From assembly GCF_012910715.1 (NCBI RefSeq), contig NZ_JABBHF010000009.1:168551-232550 (forward strand): DNA of 64,000 nucleotides, written 5' to 3'. Shown here piece by piece: positions 16,759 through 26,317 of the stretch (its first letter is position 1; the number at the start of each line of letters is the position of its first letter). The stretch comes from Flavivirga algicola (lineage in GTDB: Bacteria; Bacteroidota; Bacteroidia; Flavobacteriales; Flavobacteriaceae). Below the pieces are notes generated by a model. That model was not told the DNA's origin. It did no database searches and was given only the letters and a program-made list of their open reading frames with translations. The position numbers and the translations under genes are program-made.

Positions 16759-19323
16759 ATGAAAATCATTAAAATTTCAATTTTTTTATTAATCTACCTA
16801 ACAACAAAACTTGCAATGTCCTCTACATATTACGTATCCCCTAATGGGAATGGTGATGGTAGTTTACAAAACCCTATGGACTTAAATCAAGCTAATACCC
16901 TGGCAAAACCAGGAGACATCATTTATCTTTTGGGAGGAACCTATAAGCAGCAATCCATTTTTCCAGAACAATCGGGTACCAAGGATGCTGTTATTACTTA
17001 TAAACCCTATCAGTCTGAAATACCAGTTTTAACCCGTATAAATACGGCTATAAAATTAGTGAACCGGTCGTACATAATTATTGAAGGAATTCATATCAAT
17101 GGTGGGAAAGTAGGAGATAAATCCACCGTAAAACATTGGGCTACATTAGAGAATGCCCATTATTGTACTATTAAAAATGCAAACTTTAAATACTCTAGAG
17201 GTTGGCACGGTATTCTTGTGGACAAAGGAAGCTCTTACAATTCATTTCTAAATAACTATTTTGATTATTGTGGCAGTTGGAGCCATTCACCTAGCGACCC
17301 TATTGGAGGAGGAGATGATAGTGGTGATTTGTTTTATCTTAAATGCGGTAAATACAACTTAATTGAAGGCAATACCATGAAACACGGTGGGCACGATATT
17401 TTAGTAGTCGATGCTAGTTTTAACATTATAAGGAAGAATGTTTTTGATGGCGATTGGAGCGATTGGGGCGGCAGAAAGATAGGAAGTAGAGCTGCATCGT
17501 TCTCTGCCAGAGTAAATAAAAACTGTTCTGGAGGAGGAACACTTGAAAAAGATTCTGGGGGGTTCAATGTCATAGAATATAATATTTTCAAAAATACAGG
17601 ATGGTTTCCAGATAATATCCAGAACTTGGCTGTAAAGCTATTTGGGGTTAATCAGATTTTTAGATTTAACAGGATAGGCAATAATATTGGCAATGGTCTC
17701 TCTATGTCTACCAGAGATGAACACCCTTACAGCAGCAAGAATAAGATATATAACAATATTATATACAACAACACTTGGAGTGGGGTGTTTTTAAGAGATT
17801 TTGAAAAACAAGGCAGGTCCATTTCCAGCAATGTTTTTAAGAATAACATTTTTTATAACAATGGGTCAGACCCTTACAATAGGAAAGGGACAAAACAAAA
17901 GGATAGTGACGTGATTTTTTGGCTAATTTGGTTAAACCAAAAGGATCCCTTCCGTGACAATAAGATTAACGGCAATATATTTAACAAGACATCTGGAGAG
18001 CCTTCAACATTATTTGTAAAAAATGCGGGTAAAAAAGCTTCTATATCTTATTATGAAAACGAGCATCCACAATATGTAACTCATAATTATGAGTTTTCCC
18101 CAAGTTTCTCAAACGCATCTCCAGATATTGACTCGGATGAAGATTTTTATTTAAAAGAAGGGAGCCAGGCCATTGACAAAGGGGAACATCTCACATTTAC
18201 CGTGAATTCTGGTTCGGGAAAAGTTTTGATCTTAGAAGACTCAGGTTATTTTTTCGATGGATACGGTATGTTAGCAGGAGATCAAATACAAGTAGGGAAC
18301 AATGACCCCATATCCATTATAGACATTAATTATGAAAAAAACGAAGTTGTGCTTTCAAAACAAATAAGTTGGAAATCTGGAGATCCTGTTAATCTAACTT
18401 ATTATGGAAAAGCCCCTGATATAGGAGCTTACGAGTTCATTAAAACGAATATGCCTAAAATGGAAATTACAGAAACATTGGCTTTTGGAACAGTTACGGT
18501 TGGTTCTTCGTCCAGTTTGGACATATCAATCAGGAATATAGGAGAGGAAACAGTTATTATTTCGGATATAATAGCGCCTTCAGATTTCAAAGCAGATTGG
18601 AGTTTATCCAATATCAACCCTGGAGAAACCAAGAAAATAACAGTGACCTTTACGCCAACTACATCTAAAACAATCAATAATGTATTGACCATACATTCTA
18701 ATACCGAAGAATCAATTTATGATATCGATCTTACCGGAACGGGTGTTAACCCATCGAGTGTAATTAAGGACGTATTACTCGTTGATACAAGAAGCGCTAT
18801 TACTATTGCAGAAATAAGCCAAGATAATACCATAGACCTAAAAGGTCTTGATGCCTCTAATGTCACCATTAAAGCAGATGTGATTGGTGCATCACGAGTT
18901 CATTTTAAATTATCTGGCAAACAGAATCATACTAGGTCTGAAGGTGTCCCTCCTTACGCATTATTTGGAGATCGTAATGGTATTTTGAAACCCTGGGACG
19001 TTGAAGATGGCTCATATCGTTTAAGGATCAAGGCTTATCAAGAAAATTTGTTGTTAGAGGAAAAGGAAATCGAATTTTCTGTACTAAACACTGCCAGCCA
19101 TGACGGAGTTCTTGGGCAAAATGAAAAGGACGGGATTCATATTTATCCTAATCCAACCAATGGGATTATACATCTTCCACAAGGTAAGTTTTGGAAACTT
19201 TTTAATACGTTTGGCACAGAAATACAATCAGGAAGCGCCTCTCAAATTAATCTAAACACACTCTCTAATGGTATTTACTATTTACATATTGGTTTTGTAG
19301 TAAAGAAAATTATCAAGGAATAG
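16759..19323 (+). CDS. secreted beta-helix protein with choice-of-anchor-D and T9SS domains
   Basis: An 854-residue protein. The ATG at 16759 is chosen because it gives a clean signal peptide (MKIIKISIFLLIYL, ending near ALAMS); an upstream in-frame ATG at 16693 would add 22 polar residues before it. The region at about 22-460 opens with TYYVSPNGNGDGSLQNP and KPGDIIYLLGGTY, typical of PL6-like or DUF1565 beta-helix enzymes. An ASH/choice-of-anchor-D module follows at about 573-662 (LAFGTVTVGSSSS, NPGETKKITVTFTP), and a T9SS domain starts near 792 (IHIYPNPTNGI). It is the last gene of the secreted trio. The exact enzyme class is not certain. Confidence 0.8.
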   Translation: MKIIKISIFLLIYLTTKLAMSSTYYVSPNGNGDGSLQNPMDLNQANTLAKPGDIIYLLGGTYKQQSIFPEQSGTKDAVITYKPYQSEIPVLTRINTAIKLVNRSYIIIEGIHINGGKVGDKSTVKHWATLENAHYCTIKNANFKYSRGWHGILVDKGSSYNSFLNNYFDYCGSWSHSPSDPIGGGDDSGDLFYLKCGKYNLIEGNTMKHGGHDILVVDASFNIIRKNVFDGDWSDWGGRKIGSRAASFSARVNKNCSGGGTLEKDSGGFNVIEYNIFKNTGWFPDNIQNLAVKLFGVNQIFRFNRIGNNIGNGLSMSTRDEHPYSSKNKIYNNIIYNNTWSGVFLRDFEKQGRSISSNVFKNNIFYNNGSDPYNRKGTKQKDSDVIFWLIWLNQKDPFRDNKINGNIFNKTSGEPSTLFVKNAGKKASISYYENEHPQYVTHNYEFSPSFSNASPDIDSDEDFYLKEGSQAIDKGEHLTFTVNSGSGKVLILEDSGYFFDGYGMLAGDQIQVGNNDPISIIDINYEKNEVVLSKQISWKSGDPVNLTYYGKAPDIGAYEFIKTNMPKMEITETLAFGTVTVGSSSSLDISIRNIGEETVIISDIIAPSDFKADWSLSNINPGETKKITVTFTPTTSKTINNVLTIHSNTEESIYDIDLTGTGVNPSSVIKDVLLVDTRSAITIAEISQDNTIDLKGLDASNVTIKADVIGASRVHFKLSGKQNHTRSEGVPPYALFGDRNGILKPWDVEDGSYRLRIKAYQENLLLEEKEIEFSVLNTASHDGVLGQNEKDGIHIYPNPTNGIIHLPQGKFWKLFNTFGTEIQSGSASQINLNTLSNGIYYLHIGFVVKKIIKE

Positions 19324-19492
19324 CTGTTTAATTGCCTATGACCAATAAACAGTCTTTCGTAAAAATAGCTACAAGTAACCACATCGTTATACCATTACTT
19401 AAAGACCTCATAAGGCAGTCTTTGATTAATTCTATCCTTTAATGTAGTTGATTATTTTGAGTCAAAAAAATATGAGATATTGGATAACAAGC

Positions 19493-19522
19493 AACACCCC
19501 GCTAGTAAGTGGGGTGTTTTAA
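19493..19522 (+). terminator. intrinsic terminator after the secreted-enzyme genes
   Basis: AACACCCC at 19493-19500 pairs with GGGGTGTT at 19511-19518, followed by further T residues and AAAATA. It lies 170 bp after the last beta-helix gene and upstream of the convergent DUF5916 gene, so it probably ends the plus-strand transcript. Confidence 0.65.
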
Positions 19523-19591
19523 AATAGTCTTTAACCCTCTTCAGGCTTAGCCTACCAAAGGAACAGTACCCAATAGAGATGAATTGTGTAA

Positions 19592-22246
19592 CTATAAAAG
19601 AAATCTATAAGTAGCCTTTAAAAGAAAAATATTCTGAGGTTTTTCTTCTCCAAAAACATTATTGCCCAAACTTTTAAAAAGACCTTCTTGTGGGTTTCCT
19701 GATTGCGAAATATCTTGAGACCATACCAAGAAAATTTCAGATCCAGGAATATACTCCCAACGCAAAACCAAATTAGATCGAAATTGAATAAAAGAGAAGT
19801 CCGGATTATCAAAAGCAAAATCTGCTGTACCATTCAAATCGTCATCAACTTCATAAACATCATCTATTAAAGAAAGCTGATTCATGTTATACTCAGAAAA
19901 ACGCGCATCAAAATTACTTGCCAATGAATTATTAATATACTTAAAATTAGAATACCTACCTCTAGAAATAAAAGGTTGCCCCCAATACTGCACCGTAAAA
20001 TTCGGATTAATATTATAATTGATTCTTAACGAAAGTCTCAAAGTCTGTTGAGCTATGGTTCCGTTTAAATAACGGGTATCTCCATTAAAATCAATATTAT
20101 CAATATACTGAAGCTTATCTTTATTAACGCTATAGGAAGGAGAAACAGAAAGACTTAAAGCATTAATGGGACGGTATCTAAGTCCTAATTCTAAATGATT
20201 TGACCTGTATGAGCCATCTGTACTATAATTTCTATTGTGAAAAATATTAAAACGCACCTTTTTGCGGTCATCTGTTCTTATACTATTCCAATGACTAATT
20301 TCTGGAGAAATACGTAACCTTGGCCCGCCCCGTAAAGCAAAATTAGAAAAATTAACGGGTGTATAATTAAATCCAATATTACTAAACCAATTACTTTTCC
20401 ATCGTTGCCAGCTATTAACATTAAATCGCAAGGTATTATGATTACCTCCAAAATCCCAAACACTCCAATGATTATAATTTATACCAACCCTTCTAAAAGT
20501 TTTATCGGGCTTTAGTGTTTGATATCCAACCCAAGTATAATGGCGAATATCATCCGATTGTCTTTGAAATCCAATATCGTTCAATTCTAATTCTGGAGAT
20601 CGCCATGTGGTGCCAGATTCAAATTTCCAATGACCATCACCCACTTTCCCAATCTGTAAATTACCACCAGACCCCGTAAGAGACGTTTTGTTTGAATCCA
20701 AAGACACATGGTCTGCATCTACTCTTTGAAACAAATGCGTAATGGATTCTTGCGTGTTTTGAATCGCTTCTTCACTACCTAGTACATGACTCCAAATAAG
20801 ATTCCCTCCAACATACCAATCTCGGTCATGCCATTGGTGCTTAAAGTCCAGACCTCCACTATAAGCCGATGTGTGCAAAAAATCTAATTCTTCAGTTAAA
20901 TCATCTCTATTAGTAGCAGTAAAAATACCTCCAACAAACGTTTTTCCTTCATTAAAATCTTTTTGGACTCGACCAACAAAATAATTAGTTAAAGGCTCTA
21001 CGGTTTCATTTCTTCTAACACCATTATTGTCTATAATAGCATGCCTCTTGGCGGTAAGACTCTCTAATACGCCAATAGACCACCCAGATTTGGTTTTTCC
21101 ACTAAATTTTGCAGCACCTAATATAGGTGTGTTTTCTGGTTGATCCACAAACTCATCATCACTTGAATCGACGGATCCTTGAGGACTACGGCCTATACGC
21201 CTTGAATAAAAAAGGTTGTCAGAACCAAAAGTATTACCTGCCTGCGATTGAGATATTCTGTAATTAAAAATATTCTTGTTCTCCACAAAAAATGGTCGCT
21301 GCTCTCTAAAAAAAACCTGAAAACCATCAAGAGCGATAGCCGATGGGTCTGCTTCTACTTGTCCAAAATCGGGGTTTACAGTAAGATCTAATGTTAAATC
21401 GTTCGTAATCCCTATTTTGGCATCCAAGCCCGCTGTTACTTCACTACTACTTCCACTTTTAAAAGGGTTTCCTGCTTCTGGTTCATAAGTTTCTCCTTTA
21501 ACTACAAAATATGGCTGAATTTCTAATTGTTTCTGAGGCTCTAAATTTATTAAACCGTGTAATTCTCCATAAGCACTAACCCAACCAGACATGTCTACAG
21601 GTTTTCTCTGCCATAAGGAGCGTTCTTCTTTTCTAAAAATGCGCCTTATAGATTGCAAACCCCATATTTGTTTATCTAATTTCCCAAACTTAAATTGACT
21701 CAAAGGAATTTTAAATTCTGCGGTCCAGCCTTCAGAGTCTATGTTTGTTTTTGCATACCAAATAGGATTCCAACTGGCGTCCCAATTATTTCCATTATTA
21801 GAGACAAATTCATCTCCTTTTACACCAGCAGCAGAGATATTAAAGGAAAAAGCACTGCGTTGATCGTGATAACTATCAAAATTAAACTCGATCCAATCTC
21901 CTTCAAAACCATCACGTCTAGATAGTCGTTTTACAATTTTATCGGGCGCATCATCATAACAGCGTACGCCTATGTATAAAAACTTCTGATCATAAACTAT
22001 TTTAAACCTTGTCTGAAAGGTTGGCGGGGTATTTTCATCGGGCTCATGTTCAATATAATCTCCTGCCCAGTCTACAATGTCCCACGAAGCATCATTTAAA
22101 AGACCGTCTATTACTGGAGCTTCATGATTATATAATGCTTTTGTCGTGTATCTTTTTTTTTGAACTATAACAGCCGTAGAATCTTGAGCAGCCAAAAATG
22201 CTTGAACAGCAAAAATAGCGCAAATTGCTAATAAACTTGTTTTCAT
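19592..22246 (-). CDS. DUF5916 outer-membrane protein with CBM9-like domain
   Basis: An 884-residue protein with a signal peptide (MKTSLLAICAIFAVQAFLAAQ). Residues about 38-230 form a CBM9-like domain (APVIDGLLNDASWD, FLYIGVRCYDD, WTAEFKIPLSQF). The DUF5916 region follows (LDLTVNPDFGQVEADPS, FFREQRPFFVENK, YSRRIGRSPQG) and a beta-strand-rich C-terminal half that ends in an aromatic/Leu strand (ATYRFLL), consistent with an outer-membrane barrel. The family is common in Bacteroidota and often lies near carbohydrate or peptide utilisation genes; its ligand is unknown. It is convergent with the secreted trio and is probably monocistronic. Confidence 0.85.
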   Translation of the reverse strand: MKTSLLAICAIFAVQAFLAAQDSTAVIVQKKRYTTKALYNHEAPVIDGLLNDASWDIVDWAGDYIEHEPDENTPPTFQTRFKIVYDQKFLYIGVRCYDDAPDKIVKRLSRRDGFEGDWIEFNFDSYHDQRSAFSFNISAAGVKGDEFVSNNGNNWDASWNPIWYAKTNIDSEGWTAEFKIPLSQFKFGKLDKQIWGLQSIRRIFRKEERSLWQRKPVDMSGWVSAYGELHGLINLEPQKQLEIQPYFVVKGETYEPEAGNPFKSGSSSEVTAGLDAKIGITNDLTLDLTVNPDFGQVEADPSAIALDGFQVFFREQRPFFVENKNIFNYRISQSQAGNTFGSDNLFYSRRIGRSPQGSVDSSDDEFVDQPENTPILGAAKFSGKTKSGWSIGVLESLTAKRHAIIDNNGVRRNETVEPLTNYFVGRVQKDFNEGKTFVGGIFTATNRDDLTEELDFLHTSAYSGGLDFKHQWHDRDWYVGGNLIWSHVLGSEEAIQNTQESITHLFQRVDADHVSLDSNKTSLTGSGGNLQIGKVGDGHWKFESGTTWRSPELELNDIGFQRQSDDIRHYTWVGYQTLKPDKTFRRVGINYNHWSVWDFGGNHNTLRFNVNSWQRWKSNWFSNIGFNYTPVNFSNFALRGGPRLRISPEISHWNSIRTDDRKKVRFNIFHNRNYSTDGSYRSNHLELGLRYRPINALSLSVSPSYSVNKDKLQYIDNIDFNGDTRYLNGTIAQQTLRLSLRINYNINPNFTVQYWGQPFISRGRYSNFKYINNSLASNFDARFSEYNMNQLSLIDDVYEVDDDLNGTADFAFDNPDFSFIQFRSNLVLRWEYIPGSEIFLVWSQDISQSGNPQEGLFKSLGNNVFGEEKPQNIFLLKATYRFLL

Positions 22247-22376
22247 GTGATTGGTTCTGATTGATGCTACCGCTTAAAGACTTAAATTTAAGGGGACTGT
22301 TACGGTTTTACGTGCATTTTATTGTTTTTTTAACAAAAAAAGTCTAAACTCCTTATATAATTTGGGCTTTAGGATT

Positions 22377-23762
22377 TTAATTTATTTTAGGCACCGTTAT
22401 CGATTTATTTATCCAACACGGAATTTTAATTTCTTTACCAGAACAAGTGCAGATAAATATTTGTTCCTTACTTGGAGCTAAAGCGAAGTACCTTGAAACA
22501 AATTGTTGTGTAACCCTTTTAAGTGTTGGATCTATTCTAGACGCTTTTTTAGCCTCTTTAGCGGCCAACCAATAAACTGCCCTTTTATTAAAATTATCAT
22601 TGCCGCATTCATTAGCACTAGCCGCATACATTGCAGCTATAGCCAAATGGGGCTTTCCATTTGAAGGGTTTAATTTTAGAGATCGCCTAAAATAACTTCT
22701 GGCTTGCGCGTAACTTCTTTTTTTCTTCAAGATTAAACCAATTTTATAAGCTAATCGCGATTTTTTAAATACATCCGTTTCTAAATTATATGCCTGAGCT
22801 AAATACTTATCTACCTCTTTTGTTTTTCCGTTTTTGATTAAAACCGTTACTACATAAATTTTGGTTTCCGCAGATGGAGCAACTCTATCATATGCCTTAA
22901 CTAACTTTTCATACAAGGGGTCTCTGGCACATTCTTTATAATACAACCTGTTTACTGCTCGTTTTAACCAAACAGAATCTGTCTTTTTAACCTCAAAATC
23001 TTTATTATATAGTGGAATTAAATTTAAACAATCAGCTTTTTCATCAATTATTTTGCTTAAGTTATTTGAAATCAAATCGTAATTTTTCAGATAACTTTCA
23101 TAAGACGCCTTTCGTTGCTTTTCTTTATGCGTTAAAATTAAGCTATCATTTTCCTTTTCAATTAGTTTATTCAGTTTAAGGGAATAATTCTTAACCTCTG
23201 TTTCTATTTTTTCATTTATATCATCGTATTTATCAAAAACTTCTTTTAGAGTTTTTTTTCCTTCAACATGTAACTCTACAAGTAACGAAAAATAGGTGTA
23301 AAGGCTTTTCGGATTGGTAAATGCTTCTTTATCTAATTTAAAGGCACTGTCAAACCCATGGTATAATTCATCATTAGTTTTTTGAAGCATTTTCCTGTAA
23401 TCATACATTAGCTGAAAAGCTTTAACAGAATATACGCCTTTCGGGGTTTGGCTTGAGAAATAGTCTTTACGCTTTTCCCATAGTTTTAAAAGTACTTCAA
23501 TGAACTCTTTCTGTTTACCATTATTAACGTTTTTTATCTTATGCTTTAATATTTTTTCACCATCTGTATAAATGGCAATACTCTGTTCTGGACAACTGTC
23601 TCTAACAAATTCCCAAGGCTCGTAAGCTCTATCAAAATTTTTTGCTTTAACATATTCATGAAAAAACGAGAGCTTTGTTTTACATTCTATGTTGTTCTGA
23701 GCTAAGCTGATTTTTACAACACTCAAAAAACAAACACAAAATACTATAATGCTGGATTTCAT
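22377..23762 (-). CDS. secreted tetratricopeptide-repeat protein
   Basis: A 461-residue protein with a signal peptide (IIVFCVCFLSVVKISLAQ). It has an N-terminal conserved block (FHEYVKAKNFDRAYEPWEFVRDSCPE near residues 34-59), a charged helical or coiled centre, and TPR-like helices in the C-terminal third (RSYAQARSYFRRSLKLNPSNGKPHLAIAAMY). The extreme C-terminus has two closely spaced cysteines (ICTCSGKEIKIPC). I recognise it as a type common in flavobacteria with no firm function. It is probably periplasmic or envelope-associated. The preceding 240 bp hold only the tRNA terminator and a short tRNA-like fragment. Confidence 0.75.
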   Translation of the reverse strand: MKSSIIVFCVCFLSVVKISLAQNNIECKTKLSFFHEYVKAKNFDRAYEPWEFVRDSCPEQSIAIYTDGEKILKHKIKNVNNGKQKEFIEVLLKLWEKRKDYFSSQTPKGVYSVKAFQLMYDYRKMLQKTNDELYHGFDSAFKLDKEAFTNPKSLYTYFSLLVELHVEGKKTLKEVFDKYDDINEKIETEVKNYSLKLNKLIEKENDSLILTHKEKQRKASYESYLKNYDLISNNLSKIIDEKADCLNLIPLYNKDFEVKKTDSVWLKRAVNRLYYKECARDPLYEKLVKAYDRVAPSAETKIYVVTVLIKNGKTKEVDKYLAQAYNLETDVFKKSRLAYKIGLILKKKRSYAQARSYFRRSLKLNPSNGKPHLAIAAMYAASANECGNDNFNKRAVYWLAAKEAKKASRIDPTLKRVTQQFVSRYFALAPSKEQIFICTCSGKEIKIPCWINKSITVPKIN

Positions 23763-23977
23763 AGAGGATTCGTTATTGTTAACAGTTTCAGATCAAAAAA
23801 CTAAACCACAAAAGACATGCCGCAAATAAGGAGTCAAAATATTTATAGAGGTTATAATGTAAACTAAATAAAAAAGCCACTTCTTGAAAAAGAAACAGCT
23901 TCTCCACAAAATGGTCCAACTTGGGTTCATCTCGACTACGCTCGATACAGGCTTATCGCCTAGAATATATCAAACAA

Positions 23978-24002
23978 AAAACCCTTCTTTTTAGAAGGGT
24001 TT
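23978..24002 (-). terminator. terminator of the tRNA gene
   Basis: AAACCCTTCT at 23978-23987 and AGAAGGGTTT at 23993-24002 form a 10-bp stem with a 5-nt loop. On the minus strand, T residues follow. It starts 7 bp beyond the tRNA 3' end, the usual place for a tRNA terminator. Confidence 0.75.
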
Positions 24003-24008
24003 TAAGCG

Positions 24009-24082
24009 TGGTCCCACTTGGGCTCGAACCAAGGACCCCCTGATTATGAGTCAGGTGCTCTAACCAGCTGAGCTATGGGACC
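24009..24082 (-). tRNA. tRNA with CAT anticodon (elongator Met or Ile2)
   Basis: The minus strand gives a complete 74-nt cloverleaf. The acceptor pair is GGTCCCA/TGGGACC with discriminator A, the D arm contains AGCTCAGCTGGTTAGAGC, the anticodon stem-loop is CTGA-CTCATAA-TCAG with anticodon CAT, and the T arm is CTTGG-TTCGAGC-CCAAG. CCA is not encoded. The sequence does not have initiator features. Whether it is elongator tRNA-Met or the lysidine-modified tRNA-Ile cannot be settled by eye. Confidence 0.93.
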
Positions 24083-24131
24083 GAAATTGGAGTGCAATAT
24101 TACTACTTATTTTATTTCTTAGCAAGAAAAA

Positions 24132-24542
24132 TTAGTCCTTTATCTCTTGACATAACTCGATTAAAACCCCATTTGAAGATTTTGGATGTAAAAAAACGAC
24201 CAATTTGTTATCTGCTCCTTTTTTCGGAATATCGTTTAAAACCTTAAAACCTTCATTTTTAAGACGTTTTATTTCTGCTTCAATATCAGTAACATCAAAA
24301 GCAATATGATGAATGCCTTCGCCTTTTTTATTTATAAATTTTGCAATCGGGCTGTCTTCATTGGTGGCTTCTAATAATTCGATCTTATTCTCACCAACCT
24401 TAAAAAAAGAGGTATTAACACCTTCTTTTTCTACGGCCTCTATTTTATAATGAGATTCACCAAACAGTTTAGAAAACAATTCATTAGAGTTTTCAAGGCT
24501 TTTTACAGCAATTCCTATATGTTCAATTTTATTCATTGTCAT
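24132..24542 (-). CDS. mce: methylmalonyl-CoA epimerase
   Basis: A 136-residue protein of the vicinal oxygen chelate fold. It interconverts (S)- and (R)-methylmalonyl-CoA in propionyl-CoA metabolism. Visible are KIEHIGIAVKSL with the first metal His, FFKVGENKIELLE with Gln/Glu ligand positions, GIHHIAFDVTDI with the second His, and the C-terminal NGVLIELCQ with the Glu ligand. Length is typical. Two ATGs, at codons 1 and 3, are possible starts; the second gives the standard MNKIEHIG N-terminus. It diverges from rbfA, as is common in flavobacteria. Confidence 0.9.
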   Translation of the reverse strand: MTMNKIEHIGIAVKSLENSNELFSKLFGESHYKIEAVEKEGVNTSFFKVGENKIELLEATNEDSPIAKFINKKGEGIHHIAFDVTDIEAEIKRLKNEGFKVLNDIPKKGADNKLVVFLHPKSSNGVLIELCQEIKD

Positions 24543-24636
24543 GTTTTTTTGTCATTCCCCTGTAGCAGGAAATCTTCATTTATAGTCAAGATACAAATTA
24601 TGTAAACCAAAAGTAAGATAATCTTTAAATATCCAT

Positions 24637-24644
24637 TATTTTTG
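24637..24644 (+). promoter_or_regulatory. rbfA -7 promoter element, possibly leaderless
   Basis: TATTTTTG fits the TAnnTTTG consensus and ends only 4 bp before the rbfA ATG. Transcription from it would start at or very near the start codon, giving a leaderless or near-leaderless message. No clear -33 TTG element is seen. Confidence 0.45.
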
Positions 24645-24648
24645 CATT

Positions 24649-25044
24649 ATGGAGGAAAGCCAAAGACAAAAAAAAATAGGATCCGTTTTACAGCGCGATC
24701 TGGTTGAAGTACTGCAAGGTGCAGCGACACAGGGTGGTATGCAGGGTGTATTAATATCGGTATCTAAAGTAAAAGTCACAGTAGATTTATCGGTTGCTAA
24801 AGTCTATTTAAGTATCTTTCCCAATAATAAAGCTAAAGAACTCCTTGAAGGCATTAAGTCGAATACCCCTTTAATTAGACATGAATTAGCACAACGTACC
24901 AAACACCAATTAAGACGTATGCCCAATTTAGAATTTTTTATAGACGACTCTTTAGAATATATCGATCAAATAGAAAAATCTCTAAAAAGGCAAGAAAATC
25001 CTATTAAAGACCCCAACAGTTTAGATAAAAGAAAAAAATCCTAA
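24649..25044 (+). CDS. rbfA: 30S ribosome-binding factor A
   Basis: A 131-residue KH-type ribosome maturation factor that assists 16S rRNA 5'-end processing and 30S assembly. Signatures are SQRQKKIGSVLQRDL at the N-terminus, VTVDLSVAKVYLSIFP at about 42-57, IRHELAQRTKHQLRRMPNLEFFIDDSLEY at about 79-107, and a basic tail. Length fits the family. It is followed after 44 bp by the LolE-like permease, a standard flavobacterial order. Confidence 0.95.
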   Translation: MEESQRQKKIGSVLQRDLVEVLQGAATQGGMQGVLISVSKVKVTVDLSVAKVYLSIFPNNKAKELLEGIKSNTPLIRHELAQRTKHQLRRMPNLEFFIDDSLEYIDQIEKSLKRQENPIKDPNSLDKRKKS

Positions 25045-25088
25045 TCAACCTTTAAATTAAGACCTATTTTTCGTTACTTAGTATCACC

Positions 25089-26294
25089 ATGCATTTTCCA
25101 CTATACATAGCAAAGCGTTATTTACGCTCTAAAAGCACTAACAATGCTATTAACTTTATAAGTATTATTGCCATTATAGGGGTTATACTAGGTGCTGCAT
25201 CGTTATTTATTGTGCTATCTGGTTTTGCTGGTCTAAAGGATTTTACGCTAGAATTTTCAAGCATTGTCGACCCTGATTTAAAAGCCGAATCTTCAGTTGG
25301 TAAATCATTTATTTTAACCGAAGAGGATATTTCCAAGTTAAACAACTTAGAAGAAATCGATCTGTTCTCAAAAACTATTGAAGAACGTGTTGCGATTACC
25401 TGTAATGATAAAAACTATTTAGCAACTATTAAAGGCGTTGATGGCAACTTTAAGAGCGTTGTTAATATTGAGTCAAAAATAGATCATGGTAACTGGTTAA
25501 GTCAAAAGTCCAACCATATTGTTGTAGGCTGGGGCATTTCAAATAATTTATCGCTGGGTGTTTTAGATTTATCAAAAACCATAAACATCTATGTCCCTAA
25601 ACCTGGAAAAGGGCAAATAACGTCTTATAAAAAAGCATTCAATACTGTTAAGGCTGTTAATGTTGGCGTGTTTTATATAAACGAAACATTAAACGACACC
25701 TATGCATATGCCTCCTTAGATCTGGCAAAAAACCTTCTGGATTACAGTCCTAATCAAGTATCTGCAGTAGAATTTAAACTTAAGGAAGGTGTTGATGAGG
25801 CCATTGCCAAGCAAAAAATTCGAGAAGCCTTAGGCCCTAAAGTTGTAATAAAAAACAGAGCACAGCTAAACGATGCCCTTTATAAAATGCTAAACACCGA
25901 AAACCTCGCTGTTTATTTAATTTTTACTTTGGTATTAATCATTGCCTTTTTTAATGTTATTGGGTCTTTAATTATGATGATGCTGGATAAGAAGAGAAGC
26001 TTAAGCACACTATTTAATATGGGAGCGACTATAAAAGACATTCGTAAAATTTTCTTTTTACAAGGGAGTTTGATGAGCATTATAGGTGGTTTTATAGGTT
26101 TGGGGGTCGCATTAATAGTTACGGTGCTTCAAAAAGTATTTGGTTTGATTATGATAACACCCTCGTTAGCTTATCCTATGACCATAAAAGTTGAAAACTT
26201 CTTTATTGTATTTATAACTATTTCGGTTTTAGGGAGTGTTGCCTCTAAAATTGCATCTGTAAGAATTTCAAAATCGTTAGTAAAGAACTACTAA
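25089..26294 (+). CDS. ABC transporter permease of the LolC/E-FtsX family
   Basis: A 401-residue inner-membrane protein. An N-terminal membrane span with the YIAKRYLRSKSTNNAINFIS signature (about 6-25) precedes a periplasmic domain of about 200 residues. Three C-terminal spans follow: LAVYLIFTLVLIIAFFNVIGSLIMMM near 275-300, a glycine-rich span near 325-350, and one near 370. This matches lipoprotein-releasing permeases. The partner ATPase is not in the window. It sits directly behind rbfA, and lipoprotein export to the outer membrane is the likely role. Confidence 0.88.
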   Translation: MHFPLYIAKRYLRSKSTNNAINFISIIAIIGVILGAASLFIVLSGFAGLKDFTLEFSSIVDPDLKAESSVGKSFILTEEDISKLNNLEEIDLFSKTIEERVAITCNDKNYLATIKGVDGNFKSVVNIESKIDHGNWLSQKSNHIVVGWGISNNLSLGVLDLSKTINIYVPKPGKGQITSYKKAFNTVKAVNVGVFYINETLNDTYAYASLDLAKNLLDYSPNQVSAVEFKLKEGVDEAIAKQKIREALGPKVVIKNRAQLNDALYKMLNTENLAVYLIFTLVLIIAFFNVIGSLIMMMLDKKRSLSTLFNMGATIKDIRKIFFLQGSLMSIIGGFIGLGVALIVTVLQKVFGLIMITPSLAYPMTIKVENFFIVFITISVLGSVASKIASVRISKSLVKNY

Positions 26295-26317
26295 TTAGAA
26301 CGAGTTCCTCAAAGGAA

